Below are positions 27,644 through 35,401 of a DNA stretch of 64,000 nucleotides, one piece after another (within the stretch, counting starts at the first letter, position 1; each line of letters starts with the position of its first letter). The notes under the pieces are model-generated. The model was not told where the DNA came from. It saw only the letters and a program-made list of their open reading frames with translations, and made no database searches. The stretch comes from Immundisolibacter cernigliae. Lineage in GTDB: Bacteria; Pseudomonadota; Gammaproteobacteria; Immundisolibacterales; Immundisolibacteraceae. The stretch spans positions 806,001-870,000 of the forward strand of contig NZ_CP014671.1 in assembly GCF_001697225.1 (NCBI RefSeq), in the 5' to 3' direction. Made by a program: the position numbers and the translations under genes.

Positions 27644-28701
27644 CAGCACTCGTTCTGACCGGCCTGGCGGTGCTGGCCGCGGTGGCCTGGCTGGTGCTGC
27701 GCCTGCCGTCGCCGATAACTGCCACCGACACCCTGGCGACACGGCGCGCGCAGTTGCAGGCGAGCCTGGACGAGCTGGCCCGCGCCCGCGCCGACGGCAT
27801 GCTGGACGAGGCGAGCTTTGCCGACGAACAGCGTCGCCTGCAGGCCGACATTGCGGCCCTGGCGCAGGCCGGCCCGGCAGCGGCGCGGACCGCGTCGCAG
27901 CCCGGCAGCCGAGGATGGCCGTTCGCGCTGGCGGTATTTGTCCTGCTGCCGGCCGCGGCCGTGGGGCTGTATGGCTATTTGCAGGGTCCGTTCTGGCAGC
28001 AGCTTGATGCCGCGCAGAAGGCTCCGGATGCCGCCGCGGCGCCGGTCGATCCGGCGGCCATGGTGGCGCGGCTCGAAGCGCGTCTGGCCAAGGACGGCAG
28101 TGATCCCGAAGGCTGGCGGCGCCTGGGCCGCTCCTACGTCGTGCTCGGCCGCCCGGCCGACGCGCGGCGTGCCTACGACCGCGCGGCGCAGCTGGCGCCG
28201 GACGATCTGACGCTGCTGGAAGGCTACGCGGACGCCGCCGAGCCCGGCGTGGCTCCGCCGCCCGGCATCGCGGCCATGATCGCCACCGTCGAGCAGGGCA
28301 TCCTGGCCACGCCGGACGATCCGCGTGCCTGGGTGCGCGCCGGCTTTGCGCGCAGCATGCAGGGCGACCGCAGCGGCGCCCGCGACGCCTACGCCCGTGC
28401 TCACGAACTGGACCCGCAGCGCCCGGAAGTGCTGGCCGCGTATGCTGCCAGCGAGTACGCCCTGAACCCGCAGCAACCCAGCGCGCGGGCGGTGGAACTG
28501 TACGAGCGCCTGCTGAAGATCAACCCCGACAACGGCTCCGCGCTGTGGGTGCTCGGCCAGGCCGCGCAACAGGCCGGGCAGCCTGCCCAGGCGCGCGAGC
28601 ATTGGCAGCGCCTGCTGGGGCTGCTGCCGGCCGATTCGCCGATGCGGGCGCAGGTGCAGCGGGCGATCGACGCGGTAACGGGAGGCGCTGGGGCGCCGTA
28701 G
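27640..28701 (+). CDS. ccmI: Cytochrome c biogenesis protein CcmI (TPR)
   Basis: Starts at GTG 27640, overlapping the ccmH stop (GTGA); 353 residues. It has two membrane segments (about 2-20 and 93-113) enclosing a cytoplasmic loop, then a periplasmic TPR domain (GWRRLGRSYVVLGRPADARR, PRAWVRAGFARSMQGDRSGA, GSALWVLGQAAQQAGQPAQA). CcmI chaperones apocytochrome c to the CcmFH ligase. The divergent C-terminus is Ala/Gly-rich. Confidence 0.93.
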   Translation: MTALVLTGLAVLAAVAWLVLRLPSPITATDTLATRRAQLQASLDELARARADGMLDEASFADEQRRLQADIAALAQAGPAAARTASQPGSRGWPFALAVFVLLPAAAVGLYGYLQGPFWQQLDAAQKAPDAAAAPVDPAAMVARLEARLAKDGSDPEGWRRLGRSYVVLGRPADARRAYDRAAQLAPDDLTLLEGYADAAEPGVAPPPGIAAMIATVEQGILATPDDPRAWVRAGFARSMQGDRSGARDAYARAHELDPQRPEVLAAYAASEYALNPQQPSARAVELYERLLKINPDNGSALWVLGQAAQQAGQPAQAREHWQRLLGLLPADSPMRAQVQRAIDAVTGGAGAP

Positions 28702-28711
28702 CCCAGGGGAC

Positions 28712-28743
28712 CTCGAAAAACCACTCCCCTGCGGTTTTTCGAG
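28712..28743. terminator. Perfect 11-bp inverted repeat after ccmI, terminator-like
   Basis: CTCGAAAAACC (28712-28722), a 10-base loop, then GGTTTTTCGAG (28733-28743). It starts 10 bases after the ccmI stop. There is no following T-run, so it may be a processing or bidirectional hairpin. A further GGTTTTTCGAGG copy lies near 28841. The stretch 28702-28944 holds no other feature I can identify. Confidence 0.5.
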
Positions 28744-28944
28744 AACGTCTTTCGCGGGGGGGCCGAGAATGACTCACGCCATTTCAATTGCTTGCGCTAT
28801 TCATGCGTTGGGGCATGGATGCCCCAAAGGGCGCCTCGCAAGGTTTTTCGAGGTGCCATCAAGTCCGCGGCTGAATGTGGAAGCGCAACTGCGCTGAGCC
28901 ATGGGGTTCCGTTTCGAAAGCCAATCAGCCGATCCGTGCACAGC

Positions 28945-29826
28945 CTAGTGCGGCGTAATCCGCAGCACCCGGTTGGCACGCGATTCGGCCAGGTACAGGC
29001 CGCCATCGGGCAGCAGGACAATGCCCTGCGGCTGGCGCAGGCGACGCGCAATGGTGCGCTGCCTGCCGTCCGCGATGCGCACCAGCTTGCCGCTGCGCAC
29101 GCGGCTGATGACCGCCCACAGGCTGCCGTCGGCGCCGCAGGCGAGCTGGTCGATGCCGCGCAGGTCTTCTGCCAGCACTTCAAGGCCGGCCGGGCCGTGG
29201 GCCAGGATGCGGCCGGTGCCACTCTCCGCAATGCCGATGCGCCCGTCCGGCAGATTGCACAGGCCTTTGGGGCTGCTGAGGCCGTCCACCAGCACCGCCG
29301 GTTCGGCGCCCTCGCGCAGTACCCAGAGCCGGCCGGCCGAGACGCCTTGCGCCACCACCGTGCTGCCGTCGGGACGTCGCAGCAGACCTTCCGGCTTGTC
29401 CATGCGCGCCAGCACGCGCAGCCGCGCCGTGGTCGTGTTGTAGGCCATCACGCGGCCATCCGGATCGGTTTCGCTGACCAGCACGCTGTCGTTGAGGGCC
29501 AGCAGGCCATCCGGTTCGCCGAAGTCGCCGAACACGGTTTTCGGGCCGTCCGGGGTCAGTTCCACCAGCAGGCCGGGGATGGTTTCGAGCGCCACGTAGC
29601 GCAGCCGCCCGTCGGCGCCCAGGGCCAGGCTGGCGGGTCGGGACAGGCGGATTTTGTCGGTGATTTTCCAGCCGTCACGCACGTGCAGCGGCCAGCGGGC
29701 GCCGTAGTACACGCCGCCGACCAGCGCCAGGATCAAGGCCAGGGAGGCGAGCCGGCGGACGCGCCGCAGGCGGTTGCGGCGGCGTCGGTCCGGAGCCGAG
29801 CGTCGATTGACATCTTTCGAAACCAT
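28945..29826 (-). CDS. Membrane-anchored SMP-30/NHL-like beta-propeller protein
   Basis: I start at MVSKDVNRRSAP (29826), 293 residues. A basic N-terminus (RRRRNRLRRVRR) precedes one membrane anchor (LASLALILALVGGVYYGA). The rest is a six-bladed propeller built of repeats such as GEPDGLLALNDSVLVSETD, SSPKGLCNLPDGRIGIAES and QPQGIVLLPDGGLYLAES, as in SMP-30/gluconolactonase and strictosidine-synthase-like proteins. Possible lactonase, but metal ligands could not be assigned. Convergent with ccmI and divergent from the catabolic remnant. Confidence 0.78.
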   Translation of the reverse strand: MVSKDVNRRSAPDRRRRNRLRRVRRLASLALILALVGGVYYGARWPLHVRDGWKITDKIRLSRPASLALGADGRLRYVALETIPGLLVELTPDGPKTVFGDFGEPDGLLALNDSVLVSETDPDGRVMAYNTTTARLRVLARMDKPEGLLRRPDGSTVVAQGVSAGRLWVLREGAEPAVLVDGLSSPKGLCNLPDGRIGIAESGTGRILAHGPAGLEVLAEDLRGIDQLACGADGSLWAVISRVRSGKLVRIADGRQRTIARRLRQPQGIVLLPDGGLYLAESRANRVLRITPH

Positions 29827-29957
29827 GGGTCGGTATGCCTTGCGGTCTGGGACGTGGGGATAGTAGGGGCACGGCATGCCGCGGGCACCCTGGGTTACCG
29901 GGCACCGCGCACAAGACTATCCTGTCACTTCTGGAGGTACAGAACGGGGAGAACGCC

Positions 29958-30302
29958 ATGCTTTCGACCAAAGATAACGAACGCCTGACCAGAATCGGGC
30001 CGGGCACACCGGCCGGAGAACTGCTGCGCCGTTACTGGCAGGCTCTGTGTCCGGTCGCGGATCTGTACCCGGACGTGGAGGCCGACCGCCGCCTGCGCGC
30101 CGATCTCGATACCGGCGCCTGGACCCGCTGGGGCGAACTCACCCGCCAGACCATCGAAGACGCAGGCCAGCACGAGGTGCTGAACTGGATTTGTCTGGCC
30201 GGTGCCATGGCGGCCATCGGGCACCACGCGCGGGTCGTCGACTTCGTGGAAAGCTGGGTGTTCAACTCCAGCAAGTGTTTTGCGCTGTTCGCGCCGGCCT
30301 GA
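29958..30302 (+). CDS. Chimeric ORF: Rieske oxygenase N-terminus fused to extradiol dioxygenase C-terminus
   Basis: Residues 1-36 (MLSTKDNERLTRIGPGTPAG, then ELLRRYWQ) are the N-terminus of a phthalate-dioxygenase-like Rieske protein. From residue 37 the sequence (YPDVEADRR, GAWTRW, EVLNWICLAGAM, DFVESWV) aligns with the last 80 residues of LigB-type dioxygenases; compare HPDIEADRA, GAYGAW and VLAGAM in the protein encoded at 950-2008. Both the Rieske cluster and most of the dioxygenase are gone, so it cannot have either activity. It looks like an in-frame deletion product. It keeps a GGGGAGAA RBS and sits 23 bp upstream of a complete LigB gene. Confidence 0.75.
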   Translation: MLSTKDNERLTRIGPGTPAGELLRRYWQALCPVADLYPDVEADRRLRADLDTGAWTRWGELTRQTIEDAGQHEVLNWICLAGAMAAIGHHARVVDFVESWVFNSSKCFALFAPA

Positions 30303-30325
30303 AACAGACCGACAGGAGACCGCTC

Positions 30326-31270
30326 ATGGCCGACATCGTTGCCGCCTTCGGGGTGAGTCACGCCGCGTTCATGGTGCGCGCCTGGGATCAGGCCAGCCCG
30401 GCCCAGCGCGCCGCCGTGGGCGACGGTTACAAGGCCATGGCCACCCGGCTGCGCGCGGCGCGCCCGGACGTGGTGCTGGTGGTGGCGTCGGACCATTTCC
30501 GCAGTTTTTTCCTGGACCACATGCCGGCGTTCTGTCTGGGCGTCGGCACGCGCAGCGTGGGCTGGGGCGATGGCGGCCTGCCGCGCTACGAACTTGCCGT
30601 GCACGACGGCCTGGCGCGCGGCCTGCTCGAAGGCCTGATCGCGCGCGGTCACGACCTGGCATTCGCGCGCAACCTGCCGCTCGACCACGCCTTCATGACG
30701 CCGGTGCACCTGCTGTTTCCGCAGGCGGACCTGCCCATCGTGCCGCTGTTCCAGAACTGCGTGGCCCCGCCGCTGCCCAGCGTGGGCCGCTGCCTGCAAC
30801 TGGGCGCTGCGCTGCGCAGCGTGCTGGCGGACCTCGAACCGGGCCTGCGCGTGGCCCTGATCGGCACCGGCGGGCTGTCGCACGAAGTGCCGCTGCATGA
30901 CTGGCGCACCCTGCCCGACGACGAAACCGGCCAGGCGTGGCTGGCGTTCATGTCCGCCGGGCGCGCCGGCGCGGACCCGGAAACCGGCAAGCGCATCGCC
31001 GCCGAGGTGGACCGCTGGGGTCGCGAGGGCCTGGGCCGCATCGATGAAGAATTCGACCGCGAACTGCTCGCCTGGATGCAGGCCGGAACCTACACGCGTC
31101 TCGCTGATCTGGACGCCGCCACCATCGCCCGGCGCGGCGGCAACGGCGGCCAGGAAATCCGCAACTGGGCCACGGTGATGGGCGCCGTGCCGGACACCCA
31201 CGGCGAGGTGCTGTTCTACGAAGCCGTGCCGCAGTGGCTGACCGGCGTGGCGGGCGTGGCCTTCGGGTGA
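30326..31270 (+). CDS. LigB-type (class III) extradiol dioxygenase, catalytic subunit
   Basis: A 314-residue non-heme Fe(II) dioxygenase of the protocatechuate 4,5-dioxygenase beta / DODA family. Expected metal ligands are present: GVSHAAF (His12), ASDHFRSF (second His) and QEIRNW (Glu, near residue 273). The catalytic His lies in GTGGLSHEV. The start follows AGGAGA. It differs from the 950-2008 protein, which has lost these ligands. A small alpha subunit (LigA type) is not seen; the preceding ORF is a deletion chimera. The substrate is probably a catecholic ring. Confidence 0.9.
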   Translation: MADIVAAFGVSHAAFMVRAWDQASPAQRAAVGDGYKAMATRLRAARPDVVLVVASDHFRSFFLDHMPAFCLGVGTRSVGWGDGGLPRYELAVHDGLARGLLEGLIARGHDLAFARNLPLDHAFMTPVHLLFPQADLPIVPLFQNCVAPPLPSVGRCLQLGAALRSVLADLEPGLRVALIGTGGLSHEVPLHDWRTLPDDETGQAWLAFMSAGRAGADPETGKRIAAEVDRWGREGLGRIDEEFDRELLAWMQAGTYTRLADLDAATIARRGGNGGQEIRNWATVMGAVPDTHGEVLFYEAVPQWLTGVAGVAFG

Positions 31271-32882
31271 GCGGCCCTCGGCGGTCCCGCCACCGAGGTA
31301 TCCGCGGCGCGGCTTGCCGGTCCGATTGGACCGACAGGCTTGCCTGCTCCTTGCTGCTATCGCGGCCGCGAAGTACTCGCGCGTCAGCCCGACGATCACC
31401 GCGGTAGTCGGCGGTGACGCCGCCGGTTTCGTCGCTGCGGGTCGGCGCGCCGTACGGATCATAGTCGTACGACGCCAGCACCTGGCCGTCGCCCATGCGC
31501 AGGTCGCGGATGGAGCCCAGGTGATCCTCGGCGTAGAAGGCAGCCACATCGCCCGTGGCCGACACGGCCAGCTCGCCCTCGTCGTAGTAGCGGCGGGTCA
31601 CCGTGTCGGCGCCGTCGCGCGCCTGGCAGATACGCTCGCCGCACCACAGGTACCGCGTTTCGGTGGCGGTGGTGCCGTCGGTTTCGACGATCGCGGTGCG
31701 CCGGCCGAAGGCGTCGTAGCGGAACGACGTGGATTGACCCGTGCCGGTATGGCCGATGCGCACCAGGCGTTGCTCGGCATCGTAGGCGTAGGTGCGTGTG
31801 CCGTCGTCGGTGAGGTTGCCGGCGGCGTCGTGGACGAAGGCGTGGGCGTTGCGCAGGTCGATTTGGTTCAGGGTGTTGTAGGTGCTGGTGGTAGCCGTGT
31901 TGGGGTGACGGTAGGTGTCACGTCCCGGCCGATTATTTGGCCTTCGATGAAACAGCTCCGGTTTTGAAGCGTACCAGTGCTGAAGCGCTTGAGCCGGAGT
32001 CTGGGCGTTCAGTGCCTTCTGCGGCAAGTGGTGGTTGTAGAGCGTGACATAGCGGTGCAGGGTCTGCTCCAGGTCCTCGCTGGACCTGAAGTGGTGCGTG
32101 CGCAGCAGGTCCGCGATGCGCCCGTTGAAGCGCTCGACCATGCCATTGGTCTGCGGGTGGCGCGGGGGCGTCAGACGGTGCTCGATGCCCAGTTCCTGGC
32201 ACAGGCGATCGAACTCATGCGTCCCGGTCGGGGCCCGCGCCCGGCTCCCGAACAGCCGGTCCGTGAACTCGGTGCCGTTGTCGGTGAGCAGGCGCGTGAT
32301 GCGCACCGGGCAGGCCGTGGCCAGGGCACTGAGGAAGGCGCGCGCCGAGCGCGCGCTCTTGTCGGCTTTCAGGGCCACGTAAACCCAGCGGGTGGCCCGA
32401 TCGATGGCCACGAACAGGAACCGGCGCCGGTCCTCGTCGGCCATCTGCGGCAGGTACTTCACGTCGACGTGCACAAAGCCGGGCACGTAGGTCTTGAAGG
32501 TCTTGCTGACCGCTTTGTCCGGCGCCGGGCGCAGGGCGCGCAGGTTGCCCACGCCGTGGCGGCGCAGGCAGCGGTCCAGCCCGGAGCGGGACACGTCCGG
32601 ACACAGGAACTCGCGCGTCACCGCCAGCAGGTCGTCCAGCGGCAGCAGCAGGGCCCGGCGCAGGTAGACCACGATCGCCTCCTGGCCGGGGGTCAACGTC
32701 GTTTGCAGGCGGTGCGCGGTGTGCGGCCGGTCGTAGACATCCGGGCGCCGCTTCCATTTGTAGATCGTCGGCTCGGTGACGCCAAAGCGGCGGGCCAGCA
32801 CCGCCACCGGCTCATCACTGGCCGCGATCTGCGCCCGCACGTGGGGCGTGGTGCGGGCTTGTTTGTGCAGTGCAATCAGCAT
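30948..32882 (-). CDS. IS481-family transposase (copy 2), frame running on into RHS fragment
   Basis: Residues 1-322 equal the copy 1 transposase, with the HTH and DDE residues intact. The frame has no stop inside the IS. Here the flanking CCTACC does not supply one, so the ORF continues for 322 more codons, first through the RHS remnant in its native frame, then as noise antisense to the dioxygenase gene. The functional transposase corresponds to about 31916-32882. Whether the readthrough protein is active is unknown. Confidence 0.8.
   Translation of the reverse strand: MLIALHKQARTTPHVRAQIAASDEPVAVLARRFGVTEPTIYKWKRRPDVYDRPHTAHRLQTTLTPGQEAIVVYLRRALLLPLDDLLAVTREFLCPDVSRSGLDRCLRRHGVGNLRALRPAPDKAVSKTFKTYVPGFVHVDVKYLPQMADEDRRRFLFVAIDRATRWVYVALKADKSARSARAFLSALATACPVRITRLLTDNGTEFTDRLFGSRARAPTGTHEFDRLCQELGIEHRLTPPRHPQTNGMVERFNGRIADLLRTHHFRSSEDLEQTLHRYVTLYNHHLPQKALNAQTPAQALQHWYASKPELFHRRPNNRPGRDTYRHPNTATTSTYNTLNQIDLRNAHAFVHDAAGNLTDDGTRTYAYDAEQRLVRIGHTGTGQSTSFRYDAFGRRTAIVETDGTTATETRYLWCGERICQARDGADTVTRRYYDEGELAVSATGDVAAFYAEDHLGSIRDLRMGDGQVLASYDYDPYGAPTRSDETGGVTADYRGDRRADARVLRGRDSSKEQASLSVQSDRQAAPRIPRWRDRRGPLTRRPRPPRRSATAARLRRTAPRRGCPARRPSPWPSCGFPGRRCRRAGRWWRRPDQRDACRFRPASRRAVRGRILHRCGPGPRDPSGPPRRRCACRFPGPRRRARRT
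31363..31401. repeat. 39-bp exact copy of the symporter gene 3' end
   Basis: Identical to 43952-43990, which encodes the symporter C-terminal stretch VIVGLTREYFAA. Here it abuts the broken end of an RHS fragment, exactly as RHS debris sits near the symporter tail at 43.6-43.9 kb. It records a past rearrangement between the two places. Confidence 0.8.
31402..31906 (-). pseudogene. RHS core fragment, truncated at both ends
   Basis: Minus-strand translation gives RHS core sequence (STYNTLNQIDLRNAHAF, YDAEQRLVRIGH, RYLWCGERICQARDG, YYDEGELAVSATGDVAAFYA, EDHLGSIRDLRMGDG, ending TGGVTADYRG). It lines up with 35892-36398 of the first orphan module at roughly 90-95% by eye. It lacks the final core (RDPIGE...NPxNxxDPxG) and any toxin tip. 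The left end joins the 39-bp symporter duplicate and the right end is cut by IS481 copy 2. Confidence 0.85.
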
Positions 32883-32995
32883 GCGGACACCTCCCGATCA
32901 ACCGCTTTCCCGTCCCCTGCCAGCTCCCGGAACACCTCGCGCGCCAGCAGCAGCGGGGACCGAGACGGAACTATATGATGATCCGGGATGGAACA
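31916..32995 (-). mobile_element. IS481-family insertion sequence, copy 2
   Basis: Appears identical to copy 1 (4385-5464) over 1080 bp. It is flanked by its own 6-bp target duplication GGTAGG (31910-31915 and 32996-33001). Same orientation as copy 1, so recombination between them would delete 27.5 kb including uvrC and pgsA. Confidence 0.93.
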
Positions 32996-33000
32996 GGTAG

Positions 33001-33058
33001 GAACCCCAACGAATCCGGCTACCAAGCGTTGGGGTTCGTTCCTCACCCCAATCTACGC
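33001..33058. repeat. Palindromic intergenic repeat (ACCCCAAC / GTTGGGGT type)
   Basis: GAACCCCAACG (33001-33011) pairs with CGTTGGGGTTC (33027-33037), followed by CCTCACCCCAATCTACG. This resembles short palindromic repeats scattered between genes in many gammaproteobacteria. It lies just beside the IS481 copy 2 insertion. Confidence 0.55.
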
Positions 33059-33065
33059 GGGCTTG

Positions 33066-33542
33066 CTATTGGGATAACATCCAGCTATATGCAATATGAT
33101 GAGCAGAGTTGAGTACAAGGAATCTGTATCTGTTCACCAAGTCATTGCAAACATAGAATTCCACCGCTACGTCTGATCGCATCCATTCTATGGCCTCACG
33201 AACATCCAACCGCTTTGCTATGTCGCCGTTCGCTGGAAACCTGACATCATTTTTGGCGATTGCCTTACACCATTTACCTAATCCTTCCATTGGTTTCACG
33301 GACCGGAATCTCAACCATGTTTCGTTAGTGTCGATGTTATGAGTCTCAGATATCTCGAAGGAGTCATTCGGCAACCAAATCGGCAGCCATTTTCCCTCGC
33401 CGATTGCGTTAGCTTTTTTCGCCTCATTGTACGAGATGTATTGAGATGTCTTCGTTTCACTGGCAGCCATTACGCATAGAATAAATATCGTTACAAACAC
33501 GAATCCCGTCACACAAATACCAACAATCGTTCCGAGGCGCAT
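33066..33542 (-). CDS. Putative immunity protein for the serum-amyloid-A-like RHS tip
   Basis: The 158-residue product starts with one membrane segment (MRLGTIVGICVTGFVFVTIF), then an extracytoplasmic domain with LPIWLPNDSFEISETHNID and WLRF, ending with a cysteine-containing region. It begins 7 bases after the stop of the RHS tip, in the position of a cognate immunity gene. It is clearly more AT-rich than the surrounding chromosome, as is usual for imported toxin/immunity cassettes. No sure family name. An ORF extension upstream to 33725 overlaps the tip and is not used. Confidence 0.65.
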   Translation of the reverse strand: MRLGTIVGICVTGFVFVTIFILCVMAASETKTSQYISYNEAKKANAIGEGKWLPIWLPNDSFEISETHNIDTNETWLRFRSVKPMEGLGKWCKAIAKNDVRFPANGDIAKRLDVREAIEWMRSDVAVEFYVCNDLVNRYRFLVLNSAHHIAYSWMLSQ

Positions 33543-33549
33543 TTTTTTC

Positions 33550-34047
33550 TCAAAATTGCGGAGGGAAACTTCCACCCGGGCGATAAGGTGCACAAAGCAA
33601 GCGACAATCCCCCTTTGGATTTGAAGCTCCTTGATTTCGACCAAAGACGTTGACCAGCTGATCTGCAGCTGAATATCCCGGTGGATCGCCTTGAATATTC
33701 TGGTCGAACCATTCTCGAGTGTCACTCATCAGGCAGGCGGTAGCCTTCCCGCTTGGTCCTCTCTGAGCCGCTTCACAATTGGCCCGACAATGAAAATATT
33801 TATCTTGGTTCGTCCAGCCCGCATGACTGCCACCTACGCCGTAAGTTGCATCCATCATGTCGGCATAACTTTGGACAAAATCAGCGACCGCAGCAGGGTT
33901 TCCAGGAAACGTTCCTGGAGCCGGAGGACGGTATCCTGGTGTACCGCTGCCCATTAGGCCATTGGGGTCAACATAATTAATCGGACTATTCCCCACATAC
34001 GCATATAGATTAGCGTTCTCAAATCCGAAGTGCAACACAGTTTTCAA
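33550..34047 (-). CDS. Truncated RHS 3' module with serum amyloid A-like C-terminal domain
   Basis: The ORF opens in the IS30 end (TTG codon) and enters RHS sequence at NANLYAYVGNSPINYVDPNG, the end of an RHS core. After a Pro/Gly linker, residues 80-157 form a tip domain with DKYFHCRANCEAAQRGPSG, SDTREWFD, DQLVNVFGRNQG and YRPGG. These match in order the conserved blocks of vertebrate serum amyloid A (DKYFHARGNYDAAQRGPGG, SDxRE, ADQxANxxGR, YRPxGLP). Four extra cysteines distinguish it. The RHS body is missing, so this is a silent tip cassette unless recombined. Confidence 0.8.
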   Translation of the reverse strand: MKTVLHFGFENANLYAYVGNSPINYVDPNGLMGSGTPGYRPPAPGTFPGNPAAVADFVQSYADMMDATYGVGGSHAGWTNQDKYFHCRANCEAAQRGPSGKATACLMSDTREWFDQNIQGDPPGYSAADQLVNVFGRNQGASNPKGDCRLLCAPYRPGGSFPPQF

Positions 34048-35104
34048 TGAAGGCTGGGTGAAGGTTGATGAGCATTGGCCAGGGTCTGCGCGAAGACCTG
34101 CAGCGGCGTTTGCCAGTCGTGAATCGCCCGGGGTCGGGTCTTGAGGCTGTCGGCGATGGCATCGAGTTCGGCTTGCGTGTGGATCGACAGGTCAGTGCCC
34201 TTGGGCAAGTATTGGCGCAGCAGCCCGTTGGTGTTCTCGCAGGTGCCGCGCTGCCACGGGCTGTGGGGGTCGCAGAAGTAGACCTTCACGCCCGTCTGCG
34301 CGGCCAGCTCGGCGTGTCTGGCCATCTCCTTGCCCTGGTCATAGGTAAGGCTCTGGCGCAGCGGTGCGGCGATCGAATTCAGCTTGGCAGAAAAGCCTGC
34401 CAGTGCCGAGGCCGCCGTAGCATCACTCATCTTGGCCAACAGCACCAAGCGGCTGGTGCGCTCGACCAAGACGCCCACCGAAGATTGGTTGCCCGCGCCC
34501 TTGATGAAGTCGCCCTCCCAGTGGCCGGGCATCACCCGGTCGTTGACCTCGGGCGGACGCACGTGAATGCTGACCATCGCAGGAATCCGGCCGCGCCGAT
34601 CGGCGCCGCGCGTGCGCGGCAGGCGCGTGCTGCGACCGTGGCGCAGGCAGGCGATCAGCTGGCGGCGCAGTTCGCCACGCGGCTGGGCGTAGATCGCGGT
34701 GTAGATCGTTTCGTGGGACACGTGGCGTTGCGCCTCGTTGGGGTAGACGCGTTTGAGGGTAGCGGCAATCTGCTGCGGGAACCCTTTCCAGTCCAGTAAG
34801 GTGCGCACGATGCCCCAGGACACGGAGTGCGCACTGAGCTTGCGCGGTGGCCGGGTGGCGGCCCGCCGTGCGGTGCGCAGCCCATGGGCGGCTTCACTGC
34901 TGTAGCCCGTGTCGGGCGAGTGGTTGCGGGCCAACTCGCGGCTGATCGTGGAGGGCGAGCGATCCAGTGTGCGGGCCATGGCCCGCACACTGGCCCTCAG
35001 CCGGGCCATGCCGGCAATGACGACCCGCTCTTCAGGCCGCAGCTGCGTATACGAGGGTTGTTTTTCCATGGCAACACCTTACTCCGGGTGAGGTGTTGCA
35101 CTTC
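34027..35104 (-). mobile_element. IS30-family insertion sequence
   Basis: About 1078 bp bounded by the 12-bp inverted repeat GAAGTGCAACAC (34027 inward, and its complement ending at 35104). No target duplication is evident. The RHS body expected upstream of the tip is absent, which suggests an IS-adjacent deletion. The left end carries TTGAAA facing the RHS tip, a possible outward -35 element. Confidence 0.85.
34044..35069 (-). CDS. IS30-family transposase
   Basis: The 341-residue transposase has an N-terminal HTH (RASVRAMARTLDRSPSTISR) and the IS30 DDE core: GHWEGDFIKG, LTYDQGKEMA and SPWQRGTCENTNGLLRQYLPKGTDL. All are intact, so it is probably functional. Confidence 0.95.
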   Translation of the reverse strand: MEKQPSYTQLRPEERVVIAGMARLRASVRAMARTLDRSPSTISRELARNHSPDTGYSSEAAHGLRTARRAATRPPRKLSAHSVSWGIVRTLLDWKGFPQQIAATLKRVYPNEAQRHVSHETIYTAIYAQPRGELRRQLIACLRHGRSTRLPRTRGADRRGRIPAMVSIHVRPPEVNDRVMPGHWEGDFIKGAGNQSSVGVLVERTSRLVLLAKMSDATAASALAGFSAKLNSIAAPLRQSLTYDQGKEMARHAELAAQTGVKVYFCDPHSPWQRGTCENTNGLLRQYLPKGTDLSIHTQAELDAIADSLKTRPRAIHDWQTPLQVFAQTLANAHQPSPSLH

Positions 35105-35122
35105 AAACTTGAAACCGCCACC

Positions 35123-35401
35123 CTATTCGGAAACTCGCCATTCAAAAATATGCTTAAAATCTTCGTAACAGTTAATACATATCCAATGATAGTTATCACT
35201 AGTTACGTACCCTTCCCTCTGAGCTTCTTCTTCCGTTCTAGATAGCTTCGTTCCGCAGAACTCGCAGTGATCATGGTCCCAGCCAGCGCGATAAGGTTCA
35301 TATAGCTTCCTATATAAGCTCACACCCTTCAGATATTTTTCCTGGCCCTGCAACCTCCAGTCCATCATGATCTTAATCCTATTTTGCCTCTGTCGTTCCA
35401 T
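35123..35401 (-). CDS. Zinc-ribbon-like immunity protein for orphan RHS tip
   Basis: I start at MERQRQNRIKIMMDWR (35401), 92 residues, overlapping the RHS tip stop by about 20 bases; an upstream extension overlaps the tip coding further. It contains HDHCEFCGTKLS and YHWICINCYEDFKHIFEW, giving a CxxC...CxxC zinc-ribbon pattern typical of a common small immunity family next to RHS and CDI toxins. It should neutralise the PIGPHWDY-type tip encoded just upstream. Confidence 0.75.
   Translation of the reverse strand: MERQRQNRIKIMMDWRLQGQEKYLKGVSLYRKLYEPYRAGWDHDHCEFCGTKLSRTEEEAQREGYVTSDNYHWICINCYEDFKHIFEWRVSE

Noticed and set aside
31899-33010. IS481 copy 2 sitting inside the loop of one palindrome (GTTGGGGT left, ACCCCAAC right)
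   Set aside because: The left half also occurs in the homologous place of the orphan RHS module, so it is probably RHS sequence and the pairing may be chance.
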